From Pseudogulbenkiania ferrooxidans 2002 (GTDB taxonomy: Bacteria > Pseudomonadota > Gammaproteobacteria > Burkholderiales > Chromobacteriaceae): DNA of 64,000 bases. Made by a program: the position numbers and the translations under genes. The notes beneath the pieces were generated by a model, which was not told where the DNA came from, did no database searches, and saw only the letters and a list, made by a program, of their open reading frames with translations. Location of the stretch: positions 314,924 to 378,923 of the forward strand of contig NZ_ACIS01000004.1 in assembly GCF_000174355.1 (NCBI RefSeq), in the 5' to 3' direction. Below are positions 21,072-30,877 of the stretch, one piece after another. Position 1 is the stretch's first letter. Each line of letters begins with the position of its first letter.

Positions 21072-23225
21072 TCAGGCTCCCTGGCCGCTGACCTGGAACT
21101 TGCCGGTGAGCATGGCCAGTTCGGCGATGGTGTGGCGCGTCTGTTCCACGCTCTGGGTCAGCGCCAGCTGCGCCAGCTGCATGCTGCCCGCCACCGAACC
21201 GATGGCGTGGGTGTCGCTGGCGTGCTCCTGGCCGCTGTGGGTCAGGGTGCGGATGGTGTCGATCAGGCCATCGACGATCTCCCGCACCTCGCGGTTCTCT
21301 CCGGCCGAGGCTTCGGCCAACCTCAACCCCTCTTCGAGATGGCTCATGCCGCCTTGCATGGTGTCCACCGCGGCGGCGGCCTGGCGCTGCACCTTCTGGA
21401 TCATCTGGTCGATTTCCTCGGTATTGCGGCTGGTGCGCTCGGCCAGCTTGCGCACTTCGTCGGCCACCACGGCAAAGCCGCGCCCGGCCTCGCCGGCGCG
21501 CGCCGCCTCGATCGCGGCGTTGAGCGCCAGGAGGTTGGTCTGGTCGGCGATCTCGTGGATCAGGCTGACCACTCGGCCGATGTCGCGCGTGCTGTTGCCC
21601 AGGTCGTTGATGATGTCGGCTGAGGCGCCGACGGTTTGGCGGATGGCCAGCGTCCGGCTGCTGACCTCGGCGAGCTGGCGCCGCGCCGCCTCGGCCTGCT
21701 GCGCCATCGCGGCCTGCATCCCGCCGGCGTGATGGTTGGCGTCGTCCAGCGCCGTCATCTGCTGGGCCAGGCCTTCCCGTGTCTTGTCGACGGTGCTGAA
21801 CACCTGGCCTGCCGCCACCGCGGCCCCGGCGTTGTGTTCGGCCATGCGGCGGTTGTGCTCCTCCAGGTGGCGGCTGACGCGCACCAGCTGCGCCAGCGTG
21901 GTGTCGAGGTGGTCGATCAGGCTGTTGACCCACTGCGCCATCACCCCGGTTTCATCGGCCGACAGCTGCTGGCGGTCGATGCGCAGCGTCAGGTTGCCGC
22001 CGCCCTCGGCGACGTTGCGGATCATGCCGGAGACGCCGCGCAGACGCAGCGCCAGCGGCCGGGTGCAGAGTTGGCGGAAGGCCGTGGCGCCGGCCAGCAG
22101 CATCGCGCCGTAGCCGGCAAGGCGCAGCCACAGCGGCAGGCCGTCGAGCGTCGATGCCCCCAGCGAGGCCGTGCCCAGCACCAGCTGGATCAGCAGAAAG
22201 CCACGCATCAGCTGGTAGCTGATCGGGCGGTAGCGGTAGACCTCCTCCAGGTCGGCCTCGCACATCATGCCCCAGGTGTCGGGGGAACCGGGCAGCTGGA
22301 AGGTGATCCCCTTGCCGACCACCGGGATGTGGCGGTAGTCGGAATAGCCGGGGTAGGTGACGAACAGGTTCTGCCCCTGGCGGATGGTTTCGCGTACGCC
22401 CGGGTGGAGTTGGCCGGTGGCGGGGTCGTTGAAGGTCAATTCGAACTCGGTGTGCTCGCGCACGCTGACCGTGCCGTAGTCGGTCTTTACCCCGTCCTTG
22501 AGGTTGTCGCCGCCGGTGAAGGCGCGGTCTTCGAAGCGCGAGCGCGACAGCGCGGTGCCCGGCGCGATGCCGGGGTCGAAGACGGAGCGGACCATGAACA
22601 GGTAGTTGTCGCCCGATTCGTGGAAGATGTGGCCGGCCTCGCGCTGGATCAGGTCGCCCAGCACGTCGTTGGGCACCCGTGCGCACAGGCAGCCGAGGGT
22701 GTCGCCGCCGCGGTGCAGCGGCAGGTAGAACATCATCGTCACCGCGTCGTGAAAGCGCGAGCTGCGCGCCCCCAGCGCGCGCGTCTCGGCGTCCAGGTAG
22801 GGGCCGTGCAGCCAGCGTTGCTGCAGACCCTTGTCGAGCGCCGCCGCCGGCACGCCCGGCTGGCCGCAGCGGCGTGGGGCGGTGGACGCCAAGACGCGGT
22901 TGGCGGGCGACACCACGAACAGCTCGGTGACCTCGGCCAGGCTCTGGTAATAGCCACCCAGCAGCGCAGGCCAGTCGGCGGCGGGCTGGCTCGCTAGCTG
23001 TTCGCTCAGACCGGCCAGCGCCTGCCAGTGCTGCTCGGTCCATTGCGTCAGTGCTCTTACCCGGGTGCGGGCGAAGCTGTCGAACACGTTTTCCATCGTC
23101 GCGTAGCGGTCGCGGCTGAGAAAGCACGACCAGCGCATCGCGAGCTTGCCGGTCTTGCCAAACAGCGGCAGCCAGCGGCGCTCGGCCGCGCTCAAGTTCA
23201 TCTGTCCGCTCTGTAATGACGACAT
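21072..23225 (-). CDS. Methyl-accepting chemotaxis protein with a soluble N-terminal sensor
   Basis: A 717-residue chemoreceptor. The C-terminal half holds the signalling hairpin with the hallmark [21 protein letters not shown] and the flanking methylation helices. Unlike common receptors there is no N-terminal membrane helix. The first 335 residues look soluble and carry a Cache-like sensor. Then two closely spaced helices ([15 protein letters not shown] and [15 protein letters not shown], about 338-385) lead into a HAMP-like region. A membrane hairpin in mid-protein would put both the sensor and signalling ends in the cytoplasm. The ligand is unknown. Confidence 0.9.
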   Translation of the reverse strand: MSSLQSGQMNLSAAERRWLPLFGKTGKLAMRWSCFLSRDRYATMENVFDSFARTRVRALTQWTEQHWQALAGLSEQLASQPAADWPALLGGYYQSLAEVTELFVVSPANRVLASTAPRRCGQPGVPAAALDKGLQQRWLHGPYLDAETRALGARSSRFHDAVTMMFYLPLHRGGDTLGCLCARVPNDVLGDLIQREAGHIFHESGDNYLFMVRSVFDPGIAPGTALSRSRFEDRAFTGGDNLKDGVKTDYGTVSVREHTEFELTFNDPATGQLHPGVRETIRQGQNLFVTYPGYSDYRHIPVVGKGITFQLPGSPDTWGMMCEADLEEVYRYRPISYQLMRGFLLIQLVLGTASLGASTLDGLPLWLRLAGYGAMLLAGATAFRQLCTRPLALRLRGVSGMIRNVAEGGGNLTLRIDRQQLSADETGVMAQWVNSLIDHLDTTLAQLVRVSRHLEEHNRRMAEHNAGAAVAAGQVFSTVDKTREGLAQQMTALDDANHHAGGMQAAMAQQAEAARRQLAEVSSRTLAIRQTVGASADIINDLGNSTRDIGRVVSLIHEIADQTNLLALNAAIEAARAGEAGRGFAVVADEVRKLAERTSRNTEEIDQMIQKVQRQAAAAVDTMQGGMSHLEEGLRLAEASAGENREVREIVDGLIDTIRTLTHSGQEHASDTHAIGSVAGSMQLAQLALTQSVEQTRHTIAELAMLTGKFQVSGQGA
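21311..21321 (-). repeat. GTTGGCCGAAG copy in the chemoreceptor gene
   Basis: Exact copy, extended by AGG on its 5' side; encodes part of RLAEA. Confidence 0.85.
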
Positions 23226-23466
23226 GGTTTTCCCCTTTGGCTTGTTGTTGCTGTGACAACAAGCAAAATCGGTTCCCGTGCTATTCCAAAGGCGTAGTCC
23301 ATTTGGCGTATTGCGAACTCTTCGATTATGAAAAATGGGCGGTCATGGTGCATGCCATGGTGCACGGCTGGTGCGGCGCACCACGAGCGGGCGTATCGGC
23401 GATGGATTGAGCGTCCCCGTCATTGAACGCATAATTCCTCATCTTCCAACGCAGACCACGATAATC

Positions 23467-24432
23467 ATGACTTCCCCAACCACCGACCCCGTCGCCGCCA
23501 TCCTGGCCGACTATCCGGTGCTGATCCTGGACGGCGCCCTGGCCACCGAGCTGCAGCAACGCGGCTGCGACCTCAACGACCCGCTGTGGTCGGCGCGCGT
23601 GCTGATCGAAGAGCCCGAGCTGATCCGCCAGGTGCACGAGGATTACTTCGCCGCCGGCGCCGACGTCGCCACCACCGCCAGCTACCAGGCCACCTTCGAA
23701 GGCTTCGCCCGGCGCGGTTACGACGCCGAGGCGGCAGCCGCGCTGATGCGCCGCGCCGTCACGCTGGCGGTCGAGGCACGCGATGCCTTCTGGAGCGACC
23801 CGGCGCACCGTCAGGGTCGGCCGAAACCCCTGGTGGCGGCCTCGGTCGGCCCGTACGGCGCGATGCTGGCCGACGGCTCGGAATACCGCGGCGATTACGG
23901 CCTCGGCGAACAGCAGCTGATGGATTTCCACCGTCCGCGCCTCAAGGTGTTGCTCGAGGCCGGCGCCGATCTGCTGGCGTGCGAGACCATCCCCTGTCAG
24001 GTCGAGGCGCGCGCCCTGGCGCGGCTGCTGGCCGAGGAATTCCCGTCCGCCCGTGCCTGGATCAGCTTCAGCTGCAAGGACGGCGAGCATACCTGCCAGG
24101 GCGAGAAGCTGGCCGATGCCGTGGCGGAGCTCAATGAGGTGGAGCAGGCGGTGGCGGTGGGGGTGAACTGCACCGCGCCCGAGTTCATCCCGGCGCTGGT
24201 GGCCGCCGCCCATGGCGCCACCACCAAGCCGCTGCTGGTCTACCCGAACTCCGGCGAGCATTACGACCCCGAGCACAAGTGCTGGCATGGCCACGCCGAC
24301 GCCAACCGTTTCGCCGAGGCGGCGCGCGGCTGGCACCAGGCCGGGGCGCGCCTGATCGGCGGCTGCTGCCGTACCACGCCGCAGGACATCCGCGCGGTGG
24401 CGGAGTGGGCGCGGCCGGCTGCCGGGCACTGA
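23467..24432 (+). CDS. mmuM: Homocysteine S-methyltransferase MmuM
   Basis: A 321-residue zinc enzyme that methylates homocysteine with S-methylmethionine or S-adenosylmethionine to give methionine. Signatures are LDGALATELQQRG near the N-terminus and the zinc cysteines in GVNCTAP and GGCCRTTP. The start is the ATG at 23467 (MTSPTTDP); the frame is open further upstream without a ribosome site. No mmuP transporter gene is adjacent. Nested short palindromes (GTGCA...TGCAC, 23348-23364, and a nearby GTGCG/CGCAC) lie about 110 bases before the start and could be operator sites. Confidence 0.93.
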   Translation: MTSPTTDPVAAILADYPVLILDGALATELQQRGCDLNDPLWSARVLIEEPELIRQVHEDYFAAGADVATTASYQATFEGFARRGYDAEAAAALMRRAVTLAVEARDAFWSDPAHRQGRPKPLVAASVGPYGAMLADGSEYRGDYGLGEQQLMDFHRPRLKVLLEAGADLLACETIPCQVEARALARLLAEEFPSARAWISFSCKDGEHTCQGEKLADAVAELNEVEQAVAVGVNCTAPEFIPALVAAAHGATTKPLLVYPNSGEHYDPEHKCWHGHADANRFAEAARGWHQAGARLIGGCCRTTPQDIRAVAEWARPAAGH

Positions 24433-24498
24433 GCCCCGCGGCGGCTTGGCGGACGCCTCGAGCCGTCTGGTCCGGGCAGGCTGTGCCACACGAGAAAC

Positions 24499-24523
24499 CC
24501 GATCGATTTGATCGAGTTTTTTC
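24499..24523 (+). terminator. Weak intrinsic terminator after mmuM
   Basis: A short stem CGATC-GATTT-GATCG is followed by AGTTTTTT. Confidence 0.5.
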
Positions 24524-24557
24524 GTTGCGGGCTGGCGGCGGCGTCAGTGTCTCGTAG

Positions 24558-24692
24558 CCGGTTTACGCTCTCGCCAACGCAAGCGAGGCAAGGCAAAAGC
24601 GGCCGAGGAGGCCGGAGTTCGCACGTGGCAAATGAGCATTCCGAAGACGTTTTCGACGCCGTATCGCCGCAGCGCAGCAGATCGTCAACCGG
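24558..24692. repeat. Small inverted-repeat intergenic element, about 135 bp
   Basis: The outer ends CCGGTTTACGCTCT and, in reverse, CCGGTTGACGATCT match at 12 of 14 positions. The segment fills the gap between mmuM and the end of kdpE and has no coding potential. Its general look (GAGGCCGGAGTTCGCACG core) resembles short intergenic repeats found in many proteobacteria. I could not confirm further copies in this window. Confidence 0.4.
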
Positions 24693-24695
24693 TTC

Positions 24696-25385
24696 TCAGG
24701 TCTGCAGCCGGTAGCCCACGCCCAGCTCGGTGAGCAGGTGCTTGGGCTGTGACGGGTCGTCTTCCAGCTTCTGGCGCAGGTGGCCCATGTAGATGCGCAG
24801 GTAGTGCGGGCGCTCGACGTAGTCCGGGCCCCAGGTGTCGAGCAGCAGCTGGCGGTGCGTCAGCACGCGGCCCTGGCCCTTGATCAGCGCCGAGAGCAGG
24901 CGGTATTCGACCGGGGTCAGGTGCACCTCGGTGCCGGCACGGCTGACGCGGCGCTGCGGCAGGTCGACGCAGACCTGGCCGAAGCTGATCCGGCTCTGCC
25001 CCGCGGCGGCGGTGGCGCCGCGCCGCAGTTGGGCGCGCAGCCTGGCCAGCAGTTCCGGCACGCCGAAGGGCTTGACCAGATAGTCGTCCGCCCCCTGATC
25101 GAGCGCGGCCACCTTTTCCTCTTCCTGGTGGCGTGCCGACAGCACCACGATCGGCACCGCCGACCAGCCGCGCAGCTCGCGGATCACCTCGCGCCCGTCC
25201 ATGTCCGGCAGGCCGAGGTCGACAATCACCAGCTCGGGCTGGCGCGTGGCAGCCTCGATCAGGCCGCGTCCGCCGCTGTCGGCTTCGAACACGGCAAAAC
25301 CTTCCGCCTCCAGCGCGGCGCGCAGGAAGCGGCGGATTTGCGGGTCGTCCTCGATGATCAGCAGGCGGCGGTCGTTCATTGTCAT
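24696..25385 (-). CDS. kdpE: Response regulator KdpE
   Basis: A 229-residue OmpR-family regulator that activates the kdp operon at low potassium or osmotic upshift. The receiver has Asp56 in VIVDLGLPDMDG and the conserved switch lysine in YLVKPF. The winged helix spans about 130-227 with HLTPVEYRLLSALI and RPHYLRIYMGHLRQKLE. The start at 25385 overlaps the kdpD stop as ATGA; an alternative ATG lies six bases further in. It is the last gene of the operon. Confidence 0.95.
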   Translation of the reverse strand: MTMNDRRLLIIEDDPQIRRFLRAALEAEGFAVFEADSGGRGLIEAATRQPELVIVDLGLPDMDGREVIRELRGWSAVPIVVLSARHQEEEKVAALDQGADDYLVKPFGVPELLARLRAQLRRGATAAAGQSRISFGQVCVDLPQRRVSRAGTEVHLTPVEYRLLSALIKGQGRVLTHRQLLLDTWGPDYVERPHYLRIYMGHLRQKLEDDPSQPKHLLTELGVGYRLQT

Positions 25386-28054
25386 TCCAGTACGTCGGGT
25401 GGGGGCGGGGGTTCACCCAGGGGCAAGCGGAAGGTGAAGCGGGCTCCGCCTTCCGGGCGGTTTTCGGCGCGGATCTGGCCGCCGTGGGCGTCGAGTATGG
25501 TACGGCATAACGCCAGGCCCAGCCCGACGCCGGGGATGGCCGATTCGCCGTGGCCGCGCGTGAACTTGTCGAACAGCCGGGTGGGGTCTCCGGGCGGCAG
25601 GCCGGGGCCGTTGTCGCTGACGCTGACCGCGAGCCACCGGCCGTCGACACGCGCGGAGAGCCGCACCTCGCTGCCTGGCGGGGTGTATTTCGCGGCGTTG
25701 TCGAGCAGGTTGACCAGCACGCGCTCGATCAGCAGCGCGTCGAACTCACACAAGGGCAGCTCGGGAGGCAGGTCGGTGGCGATGGCGTGGCGCGCCAGCG
25801 GAATGCTCATCTGGCGCAAGGCGCTGCCGGCCACTTCCTCGATCGATTGCCAATCCTTCTTCAGCGTCACGCCCTCGGCCTGCAGCCGCGCCATGTCGAG
25901 CAGGTTGCCGACCAGGCTGCCCATGCGCCGCGCCTCGTCCTGCAGCGATTGCAGCAGCTCGTGCCGCGCACTGTCGGCCAGGTCGTCGCGCTGCAGGGTG
26001 TCGGCGACGCCGATCAGCGAGGTCAGCGGCGTGCGCAGGTCGTGCGACAGCGTGGTCAGCAAGGTATTGCGCAGCCGGTCGGATTCCATCGCCAGCAGCG
26101 CGTCCTGCGCCACTTCGACGTAGTGCACCCGTTCCAGCGCCAGCGCGATCTGCGCCACGCAGGTGTCCATCAGGCGGCGCTCTTCCGGGGCTGGCTCTGC
26201 TTCGTCAGCGACGAAGGCCAGCACGCCGCGCGTGCGCATCGGTGCCTTGAGCGGCAGGTAGCGCGCCGGGCTGGCCGGCAGCGTGGCGGTGCCGCGCCCG
26301 GCCGGGACCTGGTGGTCGTACACCCATTGCGCCACCGCGGCGTCCACCGCCAGCACCGCTTCGGCCGGCGCGCCGGCCGGCCGTATCCGCTCGTGCTGGT
26401 CCGGCAGCAGGATCACGCTGTCGACGCGGAACATGTCGCGGAAACCGAGCTCGGCGATTTCGACGATCTGCGCCGTGGTCAGCGCGGCGGAGAGCTCGCG
26501 GGCGAGGCGGGCGAGCTGGGCGGTGCCTCGCTCGCGCCGTTGCGCCGCCACCGCCTCGAAGCGCAGCCGCGCCGCCAGTTGGCCGATGATCAGCGCCACC
26601 GCCAGCATCAAGCTGAAGGTGAACAGGTACTGGGTGTCCGCCACCGTGAACGAGAAGCGTGGCGGCACGAAGAAGAAGTCGAAGCCCAGCACCGCCAGGC
26701 AGGCGGCCAGCGCGCCCGGGCCGCGGCCGAAGCGGATCGAAATCAGCACCACGGCGAGCAGGTAGACCATCACCACGTTGGCCGGGTCGAACACTTTCAG
26801 CAACAGCGCGGCGGGCAGGGTGGTCAGCGCCGACAGGAAGGCGGCCCAGCCGTAAGCGCGCCAGTCGATGGGGCCGCGCGGGGCGGGCTTGGCTGGCGTT
26901 GCGGTGGCCGGGGCGGGCTCGGCGCTGACCAGGTGGATGTCGAGGTCGCGGGCGTGCCGGCCCAGCCGTTCCAGCAGCGTGCTGCCGGTCAGCCGTTGCC
27001 AGCGGCTGGGGCGCGGCTGGCCGATGACCAGCTTGCCGGTGTTGCGGCTCTGGGCGTAGGCCGTGACCGTCGCGGCCAGGTCGGAACCGGCCAGCGCGAC
27101 GGTTTCCGCGCCCAGTTCTTCGGCCAACCTCAGCACCGCCAGGGTGGCCTGGCGCGCCGCGTCCGGCCGACGCTGCAAGGCCGGGGTTTCCACGTGCAGG
27201 GCGATCCAGTCGGCCTTGAGCGCGGCGGCCAGGCGGGCCGTGGCGCGCACCACCTTCTCGGCCTGGTCGTCGGCGCCGACGCAGGCCAGGAGCCGCTCCT
27301 TCACCTGCCACACCCGTTCGATCTCCTGGTCGGCGCGGTAGGCGCGCATCTGGGCGTCGACGCGGTCGGCGGTGCGGCGCAGCGCCATTTCCCGGAGGGC
27401 GATCAGGTTGCCCTTGCGGAAAAAGTTCTGCCGCGCGTTGGCGGCGGCTTCCGGCATGTAGACCTTGCCCTCGTGCAGCCGCACCAGGAGTTCGTCCGGC
27501 GGCAGGTCGACCAGCGTCACCTCGTCGGCGGCGTCGAATACCCGGTCGGGCACGGTTTCGCGCACGCGGATGCCGGTGATGCTGCCGACCACGTCGTTGA
27601 GGCTCTCCAGGTGCTGCACGTTGAGCGTGCTGTAGACGTCGATGCCGGCCGCCAGCAGTTCTTCGACGTCCAGCCAGCGCTTGGCGTGGCGGCTGCCGGG
27701 TACGTTGGAATGCGCCAGCTCGTCCACCAGCAACAGCGGCGGGCGGAGGGCCAGCGCGGCGTCGAGGTCGAACTCGGCCAGGGTGCGGCCGCGGTAGTCG
27801 ATGGCGCGCGACGGCAGCAGCGGCAGGTCGTCGAGCAGGCGCGCGGTTTCGGCGCGGCCGTGGGTCTCGACGATGCCGGCCAGCACCGCCTCGCCTTCGG
27901 CCAACCTTTGCCGCGCCGCGCTCAGCATGGCGTAGGTCTTGCCGACGCCGGCGCAGGCGCCGAAGAAGATCTTCAGCCGGCCGCGCCGGGCGGCCTCCTC
28001 GTCGCGGCGCAGCTCGTCGAGCAGGCGGTCGGGATCGGGACGGTCGTCGTTCAT
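25382..28054 (-). CDS. kdpD: Potassium sensor histidine kinase KdpD
   Basis: An 890-residue sensor. In order: an N-terminal KdpD domain with Walker A GACAGVGKT (32-40), a universal-stress-like domain (about 245-370), four membrane helices (about 395-500), a GAF domain, HisKA with the phospho-acceptor histidine in TLSHDLRTPLTSLIG (about residue 671), and an HATPase with DNAAKY, DNGPGLP and GVGLGLAL. Length and order match the family. kdpE overlaps its end; kdpC ends 13 bp upstream. Two copies of the GTTGGCCGAAG word lie inside (27118 and 27895), both encoding R-L-A-E. Confidence 0.96.
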   Translation of the reverse strand: MNDDRPDPDRLLDELRRDEEAARRGRLKIFFGACAGVGKTYAMLSAARQRLAEGEAVLAGIVETHGRAETARLLDDLPLLPSRAIDYRGRTLAEFDLDAALALRPPLLLVDELAHSNVPGSRHAKRWLDVEELLAAGIDVYSTLNVQHLESLNDVVGSITGIRVRETVPDRVFDAADEVTLVDLPPDELLVRLHEGKVYMPEAAANARQNFFRKGNLIALREMALRRTADRVDAQMRAYRADQEIERVWQVKERLLACVGADDQAEKVVRATARLAAALKADWIALHVETPALQRRPDAARQATLAVLRLAEELGAETVALAGSDLAATVTAYAQSRNTGKLVIGQPRPSRWQRLTGSTLLERLGRHARDLDIHLVSAEPAPATATPAKPAPRGPIDWRAYGWAAFLSALTTLPAALLLKVFDPANVVMVYLLAVVLISIRFGRGPGALAACLAVLGFDFFFVPPRFSFTVADTQYLFTFSLMLAVALIIGQLAARLRFEAVAAQRRERGTAQLARLARELSAALTTAQIVEIAELGFRDMFRVDSVILLPDQHERIRPAGAPAEAVLAVDAAVAQWVYDHQVPAGRGTATLPASPARYLPLKAPMRTRGVLAFVADEAEPAPEERRLMDTCVAQIALALERVHYVEVAQDALLAMESDRLRNTLLTTLSHDLRTPLTSLIGVADTLQRDDLADSARHELLQSLQDEARRMGSLVGNLLDMARLQAEGVTLKKDWQSIEEVAGSALRQMSIPLARHAIATDLPPELPLCEFDALLIERVLVNLLDNAAKYTPPGSEVRLSARVDGRWLAVSVSDNGPGLPPGDPTRLFDKFTRGHGESAIPGVGLGLALCRTILDAHGGQIRAENRPEGGARFTFRLPLGEPPPPPDVLE
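27118..27128 (-). repeat. GTTGGCCGAAG copy in kdpD (first)
   Basis: Exact copy; encodes RLAEE. Confidence 0.85.
27895..27905 (-). repeat. GTTGGCCGAAG copy in kdpD (second)
   Basis: Exact copy, extended AAAGGTTGGCCGAAG; encodes QRLAEG. Confidence 0.85.
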
Positions 28055-28067
28055 GGGGTCGGTTTCA

Positions 28068-28643
28068 TCATGGACGTTGTTGGTCCAGGGCCAGGTTGAG
28101 TTTCAGCACGTTGACGCGGGCTTGGCCGAACATCCCCCATTGTGGGCCCTCGGTATGCTGGGCCACCAGCGTGCGCAGCGCGGCGGCGCTCAGGCCACGG
28201 GCGCGGGCCACGCGCTCCACCTGATAGTAGGCTGCCGCCGGCGAGATGTCCGGATCGAGCCCGCTGGCCGAGGCGGTGGCGAGTTCCACCGGCACCGGGC
28301 CGGTCTGTTCCGGCTGAGCGGCATGCAGTGTGGCGACGCGTGCCTTCACCGCGTCGCGCAGCGCCGGGTTGGTCGGGCCCAAGTTGGAACCACCCGAGGA
28401 ACCGGCGTTGTAAGGCATCGGACTGGTGGCCGACGGCCGGCTCCAGAAGTAGCGCGGGCCGCTGAACGATTGGCCGATCAGTGCGCTGCCGACTACCTCG
28501 CCGCCGCGGTGGATCAGGCTGCCGGCGGCCTGTTCGGGAAAGAACAGCCGGGCGAGCCCGGTGACGGCGGCCGGGTAGACGAGGCCGGTCAGCACGCTCA
28601 ACAGCAGGAATAGCGTGAGAGCCGGGCGGATCAGGGTTTTCAT
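28068..28643 (-). CDS. kdpC: Potassium-transporting ATPase subunit KdpC
   Basis: A 191-residue inner-membrane subunit of the KdpFABC pump. A single N-terminal helix ([19 protein letters not shown]) anchors a periplasmic domain with the conserved [31 protein letters not shown] and [15 protein letters not shown] segments. KdpC stabilises the complex and helps nucleotide binding. The 100-base gap before it (from kdpB) holds an inverted repeat, AGGAGGGCG / CGCCCTCCT. Confidence 0.96.
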   Translation of the reverse strand: MKTLIRPALTLFLLLSVLTGLVYPAAVTGLARLFFPEQAAGSLIHRGGEVVGSALIGQSFSGPRYFWSRPSATSPMPYNAGSSGGSNLGPTNPALRDAVKARVATLHAAQPEQTGPVPVELATASASGLDPDISPAAAYYQVERVARARGLSAAALRTLVAQHTEGPQWGMFGQARVNVLKLNLALDQQRP

Positions 28644-28674
28644 GGTGGTGATTTCTCCAGATTGGTTTAGAGAG

Positions 28675-28731
28675 AGGAGGGCGCTGTCTCCGTCCTGGGC
28701 ATGGCCGAAGCGAAGTGCACGTCGCCCTCCT
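28675..28731 (-). other. Intercistronic inverted repeat, kdpB-kdpC
   Basis: AGGAGGGCG at 28675 and CGCCCTCCT at 28723 can pair across a 39-base loop in the only sizeable gap inside the operon. It could modulate the KdpB:KdpC ratio. Confidence 0.4.
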
Positions 28732-28743
28732 GGGCCGGCTCGC

Positions 28744-30864
28744 TTATGCCAGGCCGAGCACGCCCAGCGCCACGTCGATCAGCTTGATGCCGACGAAGGG
28801 CACGATCAGCCCGCCCAGTCCGTAGACCAGCAGGTTGCGCCGCAGCAGCGCGCCGGCGCCGAGCGCGCGGTATTTCACCCCCTTCAGCGCCAGCGGGATC
28901 AGCACGATGATGATCAGCGCGTTGAAGATCACTGCCGACAGGATGGCCGAATCCGGGCTGTTGAGCCGCATCACGTCCAGCACCTTGAGCTGCGGATAGG
29001 TGGCGGCGAAGGCGGCCGGGATGATGGCGAAGTACTTGGCCACGTCGTTGGCCACGCTGAAGGTGGTCAGTGCGCCGCGCGTCATCAACATCTGCTTGCC
29101 GGTCTCGACGATCTCGATCAGCTTGGTCGGGTTGGAATCGAGGTCGACCATGTTGCCGGCCTCCTTGGCCGCCTGCGTGCCCGAGTTCATCGCCACCGCC
29201 ACGTCGGCCTGCGCCAGCGCCGGCGCGTCGTTGGTGCCGTCGCCGGTCATCGCCACCAGCTTGCCCTCGGCCTGGGTGTCGCGGATCAGCTTGAGCTTGT
29301 CTTCCGGGCGTGCCTCGGCGAGGAAGTCGTCCACCCCGGCCTCGGCGGCGATGGCGGCGGCGGTGAGGCGGTTGTCGCCGGTGATCATCACGGTCTTGAT
29401 GCCCATGGCGCGCAGCTCGGCAAAGCGCTCCTTGATGCCGCCCTTGACGATGTCCTTGAGCTCCACCACACCCATCACGCGTTTGCCTTCGGCCACCACC
29501 AGCGGCGTGCCGCCGCGCCGGGCGACCTCGCTGGCGGCGTCATACACCGCCAGCGCCCACTGACCGCCCAGTGCTTCCACGTGCGCCTTCACCGCCTCGG
29601 CCGCGCCCTTGCGGATCTCGCGCACGGCACCCGCCGCCGGAATGTCCACGCCGGACATGCGGGTCTGGGCGCTGAACGGGATGAAGTGCGCGTCGTGCAG
29701 TTCGCGTCCGCGCAGGCCGAAGCGCTCCTTGGCCAGCACCACGATGGAGCGGCCTTCCGGGGTCTCGTCCGAGAGCGAGGCGAGCTGCGCCACGTCGGCC
29801 AGCTCCTGTTCTGTCACCCCCGGCGCCGGCAGGAAGGCGCTGGCCTGGTTGCCGAGCGTGATGGTGCCGGTCTTGTCCAACAGCAGCACGTCGACGTCGC
29901 CGGCCGCCTCCACGGCGCGGCCCGAAGTGGCGATCACGTTGGCCTGCATCATGCGGCTCATGCCCGCCACGCCGATGGCGGAGAGCAGGCCGCCGATGGT
30001 GGTCGGGATCAGGCACACCAACAGCGCCACCAGCACGGTGATGCCGACCGGGCTGCCGCCACCGGCGGCCTTCACGCTGTAGAGCGAGAACGGCAGCAGC
30101 GTGGCGCAGGCCAGCAGGAAGATCAGCGTCAGCGCCACCAAGAGGATGGTCAGCGCGATCTCGTTCGGCGTCTTCTTGCGGCGCGCCCCTTCGACCATGG
30201 CGATCATGCGGTCGAGAAAGGCCTCCCCGGGGTTGGTGGTGACGCGCGCTACCAGCCAGTCGGACAGCACGCGCGTGCCGCCGGTGATGGCCGAGAAATC
30301 GCCGCCGGATTCGCGGATCACCGGGGCCGATTCGCCGGTGATGGCCGACTCGTCCACCGACGCCACGCCGTCGAGCACCTCGGCGTCGGCCGGCACGGTG
30401 TCGCCGGCCTCGATCAGCACGATATCGCCGCGGCGCAGGCTGGCCGAATCGATCACCGTGACCTTGGCGTCGTGACGCGCCTCCGCCAGCTTCTTCGCCA
30501 CCACGTTTCTGCGCGAGCCGCGCAGCGCCGCGGCCTGGGCCTTGCCACGGCCTTCGGCCAACGCTTCGGCGAAGTTGGCGAACAGCACGGTGAACCACAG
30601 CCAGGCCGCGATGCCGAGGATGAAGCCGGCCGGCGCCTCGCCCTGGCCGGCGAGCGCCTGCGCGCCGAGCACGGTGGTCAGCACGCTGCCGACCCACACC
30701 ACGAACATCACCGGATTGCGCAGCTGGGCGCGTGGCGACAATTTGCGGAACGACTCGGCGATGGCCGGCTTGACCAGCGTCGGGTCGAACAGCGCCAGCG
30801 CCCGGGCGTGGCGTTGCGTCGGCGTGTGTTGCGGGAGGGATGAGGGTTTGGTCATATCGTTCAT
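28744..30864 (-). CDS. kdpB: Potassium-transporting P-type ATPase subunit KdpB
   Basis: The 706-residue catalytic subunit. The phosphorylation motif DKTGT lies at about residue 329. TGES (actuator), [15 protein letters not shown] (hinge) and the typical arrangement of membrane helices are all intact. It hydrolyses ATP to drive potassium through KdpA. The start at 30864 has GGAGAG upstream; a second ATG lies nine bases on. The gene is complete, in contrast to kdpA upstream. Confidence 0.96.
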   Translation of the reverse strand: MNDMTKPSSLPQHTPTQRHARALALFDPTLVKPAIAESFRKLSPRAQLRNPVMFVVWVGSVLTTVLGAQALAGQGEAPAGFILGIAAWLWFTVLFANFAEALAEGRGKAQAAALRGSRRNVVAKKLAEARHDAKVTVIDSASLRRGDIVLIEAGDTVPADAEVLDGVASVDESAITGESAPVIRESGGDFSAITGGTRVLSDWLVARVTTNPGEAFLDRMIAMVEGARRKKTPNEIALTILLVALTLIFLLACATLLPFSLYSVKAAGGGSPVGITVLVALLVCLIPTTIGGLLSAIGVAGMSRMMQANVIATSGRAVEAAGDVDVLLLDKTGTITLGNQASAFLPAPGVTEQELADVAQLASLSDETPEGRSIVVLAKERFGLRGRELHDAHFIPFSAQTRMSGVDIPAAGAVREIRKGAAEAVKAHVEALGGQWALAVYDAASEVARRGGTPLVVAEGKRVMGVVELKDIVKGGIKERFAELRAMGIKTVMITGDNRLTAAAIAAEAGVDDFLAEARPEDKLKLIRDTQAEGKLVAMTGDGTNDAPALAQADVAVAMNSGTQAAKEAGNMVDLDSNPTKLIEIVETGKQMLMTRGALTTFSVANDVAKYFAIIPAAFAATYPQLKVLDVMRLNSPDSAILSAVIFNALIIIVLIPLALKGVKYRALGAGALLRRNLLVYGLGGLIVPFVGIKLIDVALGVLGLA
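30552..30562 (-). repeat. GTTGGCCGAAG copy in kdpB
   Basis: Exact copy; encodes part of ALAEG. Confidence 0.85.
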
Positions 30865-30877
30865 GTTTTCTCTCCGC

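Noticed and set aside
25550-28099. Plus-strand frame of 849 codons opposite kdpD
   Set aside because: A shadow of kdpD; composition typical of antisense translation of GC-rich genes.
28615-30843. Plus-strand frame of 742 codons opposite kdpB
   Set aside because: A shadow of an intact P-type ATPase gene.
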